Shown in pieces: positions 32,296 to 40,994 of a stretch of DNA of 40,994 nt. Every line of letters begins with the position of its first letter. Positions within the stretch are counted from its first letter, which is position 1. The stretch is from assembly GCA_000349905.1 (NCBI GenBank), contig KB722767.1:4023-45016 (forward strand), given 5' to 3'. The position numbers were made by a program, and so were the translations under genes. Below the pieces are notes generated by a model, which was given only the letters and a program-made list of their open reading frames with translations, made no database searches and was not told the DNA's origin. The DNA comes from Volvariella volvacea V23 (taxonomy: Eukaryota > Basidiomycota > Agaricomycetes > Agaricales > Pluteaceae).

Positions 32296-34309
32296 TGCGA
32301 GCGGTCAGGATCTACAGTGCGTACACATCAGGAATAAACACATGGATGAATACTGTGTCACATACTTTGGGGGCTGCACAAGGTGATGGTAAGAGGTAGC
32401 GATGTCGATGACTGCGCCATCCATTAACATATATAGATGGATGTTCCACACGCATGATTCAAACTCAGATGTTCTCGACGTTCAAAAATCTGCAGAAGCT
32501 GAATATTAAAGCAGCATCGTGTGTGTGGCGATCGAGTACTACTAGATCATGCAACAATATCCTATAGTAAAAGCATAGCAACAACACGGGATTAAAAAAA
32601 ATAAGGTGCAGGGAAAAGAATCGATCATGCTAAACAAGGGTGCTTACAAATTACGATTCACAGGTGAGTGCTCTTACTGGCCTTGAGGCAAAGGGTAAGG
32701 ATTTTTCATGAAATGCTCGACTAACTTCTCTTCTGGTGCTTTAGCTTGACACACTGGCCTACATGCTCGAAAGGCTTGCCCTTGATGGTGGTCTGATGAA
32801 GTGTATTTCAGATATCAATGAGGCTGTTGATTGATCAATCATAGGGTGTTGTTGACATAGGTTAAAATCTGTCAAGTGTCGGAGAAAAAGCGAATGCTCA
32901 GATTCTATTCCCAAGCAAAGAATAGTAAGTAAAAGGTATAGGAAAAAGAGGCTAGCTCGGATTTGCTTACCTATTCCCAAGCAAAGAATCTTTAAAGCTG
33001 GGGAATAGGTAGCAAGAGCAGTATGGTATATATACTACTTGAAGATAAATAAAGGTAAATAAGAGGATATAATCTCTTTGGTGAAGAGAAGTGGGGGGTT
33101 AGAATGAAGGTAACAAAGTGGGAGTCCTGAGTGAAGAGTATAGCACACAGACCAGGGGATGTGTAAGCTGGGTTGGCATGTACACATAAGCCTGTGTCAT
33201 GTGCAGTCAATGTATGAATGGACGGAGTCATATAAAATCATAACTGATCTTCTGACTCAACACATGTCCGTTTAGAACAAGATTGAGTCTTTGGATGTAA
33301 TAAAGAACAAAGGGTATACCATATGTGGGGGATGGAGTTGGGTAGAGTGAGAATGAGTATTGTAGATAAGGGTGTAGGGTATGGATGAGTGGATGTGTGT
33401 AGGTAATGGTGGTGTGTAAGAGGGAAAATGGGGTAATACGTATTATGTATCAAGGTATAGTAAAAAGGATGTAGTGGAGAAGAGGAAAGGAAAAAGAAAA
33501 ATGAGATAGTGAAGATGCTTGGTGGGCATCTGAATGTGGGTGTAGATACTTGGCCAGTGTTTATGGATGGTGTGTGGATGCTTGATGGGCGTCTGAATGT
33601 CGGGCGTTTATGTCAGGGGCTCTTACAAGTCCTGACATCAAGAATATGATGACAACCCAAGTGATAAGTGATCAGCAACTATTGATGAACAATGTGAGTT
33701 GAGATCAATCAGGAATCTGTTCCAAAGACTGAGATTAATAGATGTATACTACTGTACAGTGGATGGCTTACCTATCCTAAAGACTGAGAATATTAAGTCT
33801 AAGAAACAGGTCAACAAAAAAAAACAGTTTATATATGTAAAAAATGTGGTCTGTGCATAAGGGATAGAAAGTGCTAGAATGTAACATGATGTATTCTACT
33901 TAGCCTGTGCATAAGGGATGGAATGTGTTAGAAAGAATGTGACTAAATCAGAGGCTGGTAATATGGAAGAGTGGTGTAATTGTAAATGAGTAAGCAGGAA
34001 GGTGGATCTGGAGGATTACTGATGAAATGAGAATGATGAAGACCCTGTAGATAAGATAAGATTAAAGGGTGTCATATGTAATGTATGTGTTATGTCCACA
34101 ATAAAATCAGTGTCCAATGCAACAGGAAAGCAAAACTGACATCAGGAATATGTTTATATTCTGCATATCCTCAAAAAAATGACTGTATTTATGCATTCAG
34201 AAAGAGAGCAAGTATGATTAATGCAGCAACTCCAAATAGTATAACAGAATATGAACTGAAGAATCCAGAATCAGAATGCCTGGTCACAAGAACACTATAA
34301 TAGAGTATA
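32296..34309. repeat. AT-rich repeat region with short direct repeats and a MYND-gene scrap
   Basis: About 2 kb without an intact gene. Short direct repeats include TTCCCAAGCAAAGAAT (about 32,909 and 32,975), a 30-bp unit GATGCTTGRTGGGCRTCTGAATGT (about 33,511 and 33,576) and TGTGCATAAGGGAT (about 33,853 and 33,906). TGTCAGG...CCTGACA (33,611-33,637) forms a small hairpin. Part of it (about 32,680-32,805) derives from the MYND family and is listed separately. The G/A-rich tract around 33,240-33,500 is low complexity. Confidence 0.55.
32680..32805 (-). pseudogene. Fragment of the MYND-family C-terminus
   Basis: Read on the minus strand, this stretch encodes pieces matching the C-terminal part of the MYND protein at 31,425-32,295: HQTTIKGKPFEHV-like sequence, then VKLKHQK and FMKNPYPLPQ, corresponding to QAAIKGRLFEHV and LMENPYPIPK. 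It has no start, is bounded by unrelated AT-rich DNA, and contains frame breaks. It is a duplicate scrap in the same orientation as the parent gene. Confidence 0.7.
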
Positions 34310-36830
34310 AACCAGGGATATAGGTTCACCATCACACACTTGAAAAAACTCTGGGGTTCTAGCTTGACAAACTAGCTTACATGCTCAAAAAGCTTGTCTT
34401 TGATGGCTGCCTTGTGTAGGGCAAGCAGGTTGATGCCTGTCTTTTGAATAAAGTATTTTTTATAACCATCCTTCAGAGTACATCTCTCCTTCCTGTTTTT
34501 GCAATTAATAAAGCTGTAATTGATGGATACTGAGGGAATTAAATACATAATATCCTTGCTGCAGCCACTTGACTATATGATTAGCACCTTTAGATCTCAT
34601 ACAGACTTATACATCTGGGGAGACATAAATAGTGCATCTTCAATCAGTCGTGCATCTTCCACATCCTATGCTTTGTCCAGCAAAAGACCCTTCTTTTGAA
34701 AGAGCTCAACTAGTTATTGTCAGGAATCGTATCCTTATTCCCTATTTATTCACCAATCATTTAATATTCATTTCCTTTCTCTTTTCCTTTTCCTTTCTTA
34801 AGCGCCAGGGACTACGTGACTTGCTTACTTAATCCAGATTAGATTAGATTACATCTTGACCATGTGATACATTACCTTTTGAGCCACCTTCGGAGATCCC
34901 AGGCATCGAGGTATTCTCGGCGGCATCATTAGTCTTGGAGCCATCATCCCGGCTCACGGCTTATCTCTACCCAATGGGATCTTAGCGATGCCGGACACTG
35001 GTGATATCATCATGAGGTCATAGATAGATACCCATAGAATAGTCTGGAATAGTGTAAACATGTATATATAGACTCTGGTGAATATATAAGTGAGCTTGGT
35101 TGGCTCTGGGGGTTTTCCTCAGTTTCGACCTTGTCTACTCTGCCGAGCTAGCTTTGTCTCAGAGACTCCGGCGCAACCTGAATTAACAGGCTACTAAGAG
35201 GTGAGTATGTGTCGTTAGGATTCTTGTATCCCTCTTGTCTCCCCCGCCGGCTGGTAGTGAGAGTTTTTCGCAACCATGCCCCCGGTGATACCTGGGCACC
35301 GCCGTGTGGGTGATCCCTTGTAGTAGGCCCATCTGATAATGCATAGAGATGTGTGCCGAGTAGTGGATGTTTTTCCCTTTCTCCTTTATTTTATCTCGCG
35401 TATTGTCTTTGGGGCCAAGCGCCCTCGTCGCTGACAGTTATAAACTTCTATATATGTTACAGAACTTGTTAAATGTGCAGCAGAAAATGAGTTGCCAATA
35501 TTGACCACCAAGTATCATCTCCAAAAACCCATCTAAGCATCCATAAAATCCAAATGTGATCTACAGTCTGTCATGCAGCTCCGGGCACCAATTTGTAAGC
35601 AACACCATATAGAAAAAGTGGCAATCCTTCTGATCCTGTGGCATCTTTTCCAGTGTTGCTTTGATATCAGCCTCTGTTGCAAAGGGTGAGCCTCCAATAA
35701 AGGCCCATGCATGCTGCTGTATTTGAACCACCTGCTCTTTTGGTGTTGAACCTGCAAGTTGAGCTATTCCATTATTGAGAATATATTCATGCTGCAAAAA
35801 CTACTTATAGTAAACACCATGTGATTCTGCTGAGTGGTGCTCAAATGCACGCTTGATTCCATAAACAAGCATGGCTCCACCCTGTAGTCTCTACTGGTGT
35901 AATATTGTTAGCTCCACTTCCAGGTACTTGATTAAGCCGGTGTATGGCCCAAGCAACATTGTCGTGTTTTCCAGCGAGAATGCCCAGTTGAATTTATAGT
36001 CTTTGAGTGTCTTTAAATCCTTGAGGAGTATATCTCAGTGAAAGGCTGACTGTGGAATGACCCTGAAAACTATAGGATGTGTATGCTCTCAAGATCTGCT
36101 CCTGGAGCGCTAGAGGCAATATGCAACACACACACAACTCTCAAAAACTCCCAAATCAAGCTTAAGTTTGTGGGGGCAGCTAGACTGGCATCTACTTGAC
36201 TTGATGAACTTCCTCTCAGCAATTCCTGAACGATGTCTAAAGTATTGGTGACCCTGTAAATTAGATCTCCTTCACTTGTATGTAGAATACAGGCCTTCAC
36301 ACACTTAAACCACAAATCTCTAACCAAATAAAGCTCTATTGAACCTCAGATAGATTTTAAAAGGCACTCAGCAATGTTCTATCTAAGAATCCGTCCAGCA
36401 CACATGCTCATGACAATGCTAAAACCCTTAGATCAATATTTAGTGGTTTACTCTCACTTGCAAATAAACTATATCCAAAACTCTTTCCAAGAAGCCAATT
36501 CTTAGGTAGACTATATCCCAAGTTACTATATGGTTTATCAAACAAAACAGCACTCAAGTTCACTCATAAAATCCAGGGACAAGGTTGCTTGATATTTTAA
36601 TCAACCTTAAAGGCCTTATATACTGAGTAGCTGTACAAATAAACTAGAACTATATAGTTCTTTGCAAACAGCATCAAGGAATCTTTTATGGAATGTTATT
36701 TCTGATAGTCCATCAAATAAAATATTAAAAGAATCAAGAGAAATAAAATAATCGAACCAAGACAAAAAAAGGGATATTATTACTTTTCTAGGAAGTTTTT
36801 TTGTCACAGAAATGAGTGTGATCACATCTG
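34310..36830 (-). pseudogene. Long MYND-family paralogue, stop-riddled and split by a solo LTR
   Basis: On the minus strand, coherent protein-like stretches run from about 36,800 to 34,310: FDGLSEITFHKRFLDAVCKE; PLNIDLRVLAL; AECLLKS; GSIELYLVRDLWFKCVKA; RVTNTLDIVQELLRGSSSS; LSLIWEFLRVVCVLHIASSA; LKDYKFNWAFSLENTTMLLG; AQLAGSTPKEQVVQ; WAFIGGSPFATEADIK; ITFGFYGCLD. After the LTR come SFINCKN, YKKYFIQK and LALHKAAIKDKLFEHV. In-frame stops are at 35,891-35,893, 35,801-35,803 and 35,561-35,563; frameshifts occur elsewhere. The LTR at 34,718-35,436 sits inside it. Compared with the gene at 31,425 it keeps a long region ahead of the shared part, so it derives from a longer family member. Differences are mostly C-to-T and G-to-A, making it much more AT-rich. 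Confidence 0.85.
34713..35441 (+). mobile_element. Solo LTR with 5-bp target-site duplication
   Basis: The LTR runs 34,718-35,436 (719 bp), begins TGTCAG and ends CTGACA (perfect 6-bp inverted ends), and is flanked by direct GTTAT at 34,713-34,717 and 35,437-35,441. A TATATAAG promoter-like box lies at 35,083-35,090. No internal domain is present, so the element was lost by recombination between its LTRs. Removing the insertion rejoins the two halves of the MYND-family pseudogene at the place where the intact relative reads ...GCGTTATTATACGC, confirming the insertion. Confidence 0.93.
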
Positions 36831-37339
36831 CTTTGGGATTTCTGTGAACACAAGGTTACCAGGTCCAGTGATACCCAAGATCGAGGTTTTCAAGATCTAG
36901 GTGAAGTTGCTGGTTTCTGAGTAGGACTCAGGATATTATTACAAGTCCATAATAGGAAGATAGTGGTCCAAGAAGCTGCACAAGCCTTTCCATTATAGTA
37001 GCGCATTGTGAGCGACATGTCCAGTATAAGTGTGTATGACTGGTAGTCTCAGGCAACCTCTCCATGAATTGGTTTTGTTTTTAAGTGTGAAATATATGTC
37101 AAACACTCCATTCTGAACTTCAAACTAGGCCCAATTCCAGTATTTTCATCAAAGCTTCCTACTGAGCAATGTTTCACACATTATTACACATCCGCTCTCA
37201 AATTTACCTAGTCAGCAGACCAGGGCTTATCTCTGACTTTCCAAACAATCAGCTTTTTTGTGCTATATAGTTTCTCATTTGCAGGAACATATATTAGGGG
37301 TATATTAGATGAATCCAAGTCCGGATTTATTGTCATGAA
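36831..37339. other. AT-rich spacer, no gene recognised
   Basis: About 500 bp between the MYND-family pseudogene and the large inverted repeat. A 77-codon minus-strand frame (37,208-37,441) lies partly in the inverted-repeat arm and resembles no protein I know. Some of this region may be the far upstream part of the decayed MYND paralogue. Confidence 0.4.
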
Positions 37340-38085
37340 CAGTGTAAGATGTGGAACGTAAAAGGGTACAGTGAAGGCTATACACCCACACAACACAATA
37401 TGCTCCCAGAGAGTTAATTGGACCTTAGAAGGGTTGGACACTCCCTGTTGTTCGTTTTAGGGTTTTTTTTTTAGGGTAAGGTTAGATAGTGACCAAACCC
37501 ATTGGTAGTAATGTGTGTCAGATAAGCTTGTAATTTTAGTGTAGCTCTTTAAGCAGCAGTGGTTTTTTTAGCCAGTGTTCGCTCGTTGTGCCCTCTCCAG
37601 CCAAAGTAGGAAAAGGGGTCTGGTAGGTCCACCCTGGAACCATGCGCACAGAGGAGTGACAAGTGCCGCCCACTATTTTTCTTCTTACTAAGGGGCCATA
37701 TCAAATGTGTTGCATCGTTTGACATGTTTTGTTGAAAATGTAGTATAAAATTCTCTCATCTTCACCATATACACCAAACACTATCAAATATCTTAGTAAG
37801 CTCTATATTTGACCTTCTTTTATTTTCTTTTTATTCTGAAAAATAGAAGAATATTTCTAGAACCTCTTTTAATGCTCCTTTTTCAAAGCTTTCTTTTATA
37901 GATAATACCTATCATTCTACTTTATATTGTTTCCAAGTTTTCAAGATTTTTATTACTATTAACACAATACAATTCTAATTTCAACACTTAAAAAATATTT
38001 AGTTTAGTTTTAATTATTATTTCATGATGTATTTTTATACTAAGCAATTAAAGTTGATTTTATAGGTACATGTCATGCATGACAG
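37340..38085 (+). repeat. Left arm of a large inverted repeat
   Basis: About 745 bp that match, in reverse complement, 39,537-40,285. Landmarks in order are the AAGGGTTGGACACTCC block (37,428-37,443), a GTTTTAGGGTT tract, GTGCCCTCTCCAGCCAAAGTAGG, a TTCTTACTAAGGGGCC block, the GAAAAATAGAAGAATATT block and an inner end GTCATGCATGACAGCAC. It is AT-rich and carries no coding sequence that I can support. It may be the terminal part of a DNA transposon or an LTR-like sequence in head-to-head arrangement. Confidence 0.85.
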
Positions 38086-38180
38086 CACATAGGCCAGTTT
38101 GTCAAGCTGAAGCCCCAGAAGCTGCTCAAATGTCTTATGAAAAACCCTTACTCTTTGCTTCAAAATCAGTAGAAGCCTTT
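38086..38180 (+). pseudogene. MYND-family C-terminal fragment in opposite orientation
   Basis: Immediately after the inner end of the left arm, the plus strand reads HIGQFVKLKPQKLLKCLMKN followed by PYSLLQ. This corresponds to the C-terminus of the MYND gene at 31,425-32,295 (HVSQAINLNSQKVLERLMEN, PYPIPK). It is a third displaced copy, now on the plus strand and abutting the repeat arm. Confidence 0.7.
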
Positions 38181-39536
38181 ATTAAATTGTATATACCTTT
38201 GAGTTTTGCTTCTCTATGACCGATCTTAACTTGCTTCCATATTTTTTTAATGACAAGTTATTTTGATTATACTTATTTTTTTTATTTTTGTGTTGTTTGT
38301 TTTGTTTTTACTATTAGATTAGTACTTAAACATTATATGCAGGATACTGCCTTGAATATTCAGCATATAGCCTTCTACCGATTTTTTAAGGTTGAGAACA
38401 TTGGTGCTTAAATCACACAGTGTGGAAACTTCCATCTATATATGTAGAAATAGATCATGTAGTCACTAACTGCCTACTACCTCATCATACTACCACACAA
38501 CACTTAAAACCAAGATACATGATATGATTGCCATATATACAGTGACTTATCTCAATCATAGGTTTTGTTTATAATGCCTCCACCAGAGTGTCATGGGTGC
38601 TATGGCTTGGGAGTCGACATATCCAAAGATGTTTATAGGGTCCACAAATTCAGTAGTCCCAAATGATGCTCTGACTGTGGAAAAGTATGATACTACAGCA
38701 AAGAATAACAAGAATCTAACTTACTCAATCATATCTTTGACTGCAAACCTACAAAGGCCACAACAGCACATCATCTCTCCCTGGCAATATGCCAGTGGCA
38801 GGCCAGCCATAAATATCAATGACCACGTCAAGTGCTCGCCAACCCCAATGAATAGCATAATGAAATAAATAAGAAAACTAATGAAAACAGACTCTACCCT
38901 CAACAAGGGACAGGTCTTAAGCCATCTGTATGAAACAAGAAACAGTAGTCAGCAGATGCGCGTAAAGCATCTCACTCCACAACGACCAGATAAGAAGAAT
39001 TATTTAACAACAAACTGCTTATCACTGTGAGTACTTGTATCGTAACAAGTATATGTCTCGGTCATCAGAGTAAAGATACTGGGGAGCTTTAGGCTGCGTG
39101 GCTCAACAAGGGCAGTAAAAACCAGATCAGAACTAGGGAGCTATCTGCCAGCTAGCTTCAGTATTTATAGACAAAATGGTTATCTATGCACAGACCATTG
39201 TGCTAATACTTGCACGATGATTGCATGTTATAGCGCAATCATGATGCACATTGCTAGTATATTTTATGGATCATGTGTCTAATGGTTTCCCTCAGTTATT
39301 CATTAACCGGTTTGTATCTTTTTGGAGGTGACCACCATTTGGGAATGTACTTAATGTAGTAACTATGATCTCCTACATATGTAATCATCTTATCTAATCA
39401 TGCTGACTAATCTGATGAAGGAATGACATAATAAAATAAAAGGGAAGTGAAATTAATAATGATATTCTAAGCATCTATATATGCATCTATATAAGCGTCT
39501 ATAAATAGGAATGATGATAAGTTTAAAATTAAATTA
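38181..39536. other. Loop between the inverted-repeat arms, no gene recognised
   Basis: About 1.36 kb of AT-rich DNA. The longest frame (38,593-38,868 plus, 91 codons) has no family resemblance, and no transposase-like motif is visible. The composition resembles the decayed repeats around it. Confidence 0.5.
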
Positions 39537-40285
39537 GCTCGTTGTTATGCATGACATGTATCTATAGGGTCAACTTTAATTGCTTAGTATAAAAATGCAT
39601 CATGAAATAATAATTAAGACTAGACTAAATATTTTTTAAGTGTTGAAATTAGAATTGTATTGTGTTGATAGTAACAAAAATCTTGGAAACTTGGAAACAA
39701 TATAAAGTAGAATGATAGGTATTATCTATAAAAGAAAGCTTTGAAAAAGGAGCATTAGAAGAAGTTCTAGAAATATTCTTCTATTTTTCAGGATAAAAAG
39801 AAAATAAAAGAAGGTCAAATATAGAGCTTACTAAGATATTTGATAGTATTTGGTGTATATGGTGAAGATGAGAGAATTTTATACTACATTTTCAACAAAA
39901 CATGTCAAACGATGCAACACATTTGATATGGCCCCTTAGTAAGAAGAGAAATAGTGGGCGGCACTTGTCACTCCTCTGTGCACATGGTTCCAGGGTGGAC
40001 CTACCAGACCCCTTTTCCTACTTTGGCTGGAGAGGGCACAACGAGCGAACACCGGCTAAAAAAACCACTGCTGCTTAAAGAGCTACACTAAAATTACAAG
40101 CTTATCTGACGCACACTATTACTAACAGATTTGGTTATTGTTTAACCTTACCCTAAAAAAACCCTAAAACAAACAACAAGGAGTGTCCAACCCTTTTAAG
40201 GTCTGATTAACTCTTTGGGAGCGTATTGTGTGGTGTGGGTGTATAGCCTTCACTGTACCTTTCTACATTCTGCATCTTACATCAC
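39537..40285 (-). repeat. Right arm of the large inverted repeat
   Basis: Reverse complement of the left arm (37,340-38,085), alignable over its whole length with scattered transitions and small indels. The two arms face each other across a loop of about 1.45 kb, so the region could form a very long hairpin or, if transcribed, a long double-stranded RNA. Confidence 0.85.
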
Positions 40286-40703
40286 CCACCATTTCTTTTC
40301 TTACTAAGGGGCCATATCAAATATGTTGCATTGTTTAACATGTTTTGTTGAAAATGTAGTATAAAATTCTCTTATCTTCACCATATACACCAAATACTAT
40401 CAAATATCTTAGTAAGCTCTATATTTGGCCTTCTTTTATTTTCTTTTATTCTGAAAAATAGAAGAATATTCCTAGAACCTCTTTTAATGCTCCTTTTTCA
40501 AAGCTTTCTTTTATAGATAATACCTATTATTCTACTTTATATTGTTTTCAAGTTTCCAAGATTTTTGTTACTATCAACACAATACAATTCTAATTTCAAC
40601 ACTTAAAAAATATTTAGTCTAATCTTAATTATTATTTCATAATGCATTTTTATACTAAGCAATTAAAGTTGACCTTATAGATACATGTTATGTATGACAA
40701 CAC
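40286..40703 (+). repeat. Third, truncated copy of the inverted-repeat arm
   Basis: This stretch aligns with about 37,665-38,085 in the same orientation as the left arm, from TTCTTACTAAGGGGCC to the inner end TATGTATGACAACAC. The outer about 325 bp of the arm are missing. It abuts the right arm tail-to-head, giving three copies in about 3.4 kb. Confidence 0.85.
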
Positions 40704-40737
40704 TGCTACATTTGGATCACCTGCTCTTTTGGTGTTG
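40704..40737 (-). pseudogene. Short scrap of the MYND-family coding sequence
   Basis: The 33 bp from GCTACATTTGGATCACC to TTTTGGTGTTG match about 35,715-35,748 inside the decayed MYND paralogue (TPKEQVVQI on the minus strand). It lies between the end of the third repeat copy and the start of a probable LTR. Confidence 0.65.
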
Positions 40738-40994
40738 TGTCACGGTTTTCTACATGTGACAGTGTTCACACTATTTCTTCCCTTCAATTACCTCATATTC
40801 TTCTAGTAACCCTCAAGCGCTAACACCCTTGAGTGGCTATTGTGGGCGCTTATGCCTCAGCGCTTATTCTAGGCATCTATTCCTATTATATAATTATTGC
40901 TAGTAATATCCTCACACGCCAAGACTTCTCTAGAATCTTCCAGAAGGTTATGGAACATGCCAGAACCTCGGAATCATATTACATCATGACCAAG
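40738..40994 (+). mobile_element. Probable 5' end of another LTR element, cut by the window end
   Basis: The sequence starts TGTCACGG exactly where the match to the MYND-family copy ends. An LTR beginning TGTCA is like the solo LTR at 34,718. Only 257 bp are visible, so neither the 3' end nor a target-site duplication can be checked; the last bases before the start are TGTTG. Confidence 0.5.

Noticed and set aside
34713..35441. Possibility that the LTR belongs to a full retrotransposon with the LTR fragment at 880-1,226
   Set aside because: The 33 kb between them is ordinary host genes, and the solo LTR has its own target-site duplication.
37450..37490. TTTAGGG-like runs (also near 820 and 40,145) suggesting telomeric repeats
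   Set aside because: Only isolated single units occur, inside the repeat arms and an AT-rich spacer; there is no tandem array.
38593..38868. Plus-strand 91-codon frame in the loop of the inverted repeat as a possible transposase
   Set aside because: No DDE, integrase or helicase motifs, and no sequence coherence across the loop.

Overview
This window looks like nuclear DNA of a filamentous basidiomycete. Genes are split by many short introns of about 46-60 bp with GT(R)AGT...YAG borders. The families present (Crinkler-header proteins with a kinase-like tail, lineage-expanded BTB/POZ proteins, an F-box protein with a long acidic tail, MYND zinc-finger proteins, Rds1-like ferritin-fold proteins) are typical of Agaricomycetes. 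The Crinkler and MYND families point towards Rhizoctonia/Ceratobasidiaceae, but that placement rests on memory of these families and not on a search.

Layout. 1-1,840 is AT-rich repeat DNA with a foldback element and a truncated LTR. 1,841-31,214 is a gene-rich block. In order it holds: a Crinkler-type effector candidate with two header domains, a nuclease-like domain and a kinase-like domain (minus); a decayed pyruvate dehydrogenase E1-alpha copy (minus); a ten-exon short-chain dehydrogenase (minus); an Rds1-like ferritin-fold secreted protein (minus); two unrecognised proteins (minus); a weak small-gene candidate (plus); a tandem pair of BTB/POZ genes (minus); a tandem pair of 14- and 15-exon MFS sugar transporters (plus); a third, longer BTB-like protein (minus); and a 1,344-residue F-box protein (minus). 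I could thread most of these exon by exon with consistent phase, so their models are firm without a database.

31,425-40,994 is an AT-rich repeat zone. It starts with a MYND zinc-finger gene (minus) carrying a probable frameshift and a hydrophobic C-terminal tail. A long, stop-riddled paralogue follows (34,310-36,830), split by a solo LTR with perfect 5-bp target-site duplication. Next come a very large inverted repeat (arms about 37,340-38,085 and 39,537-40,285), a third truncated copy of its arm, more scraps of the MYND family, and the start of another probable LTR at 40,738. The same LTR family occurs at both ends of the gene-rich block.

I see no operon-like organisation, rRNA, convincing tRNA or CRISPR array. 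The functional themes are host interaction (Crinkler protein), sugar uptake (transporter pair), redox metabolism (SDR), and ubiquitin or protein-interaction adaptors (F-box, BTB, MYND). The most interesting content is the Crinkler architecture and the MYND family being broken up by mobile DNA.
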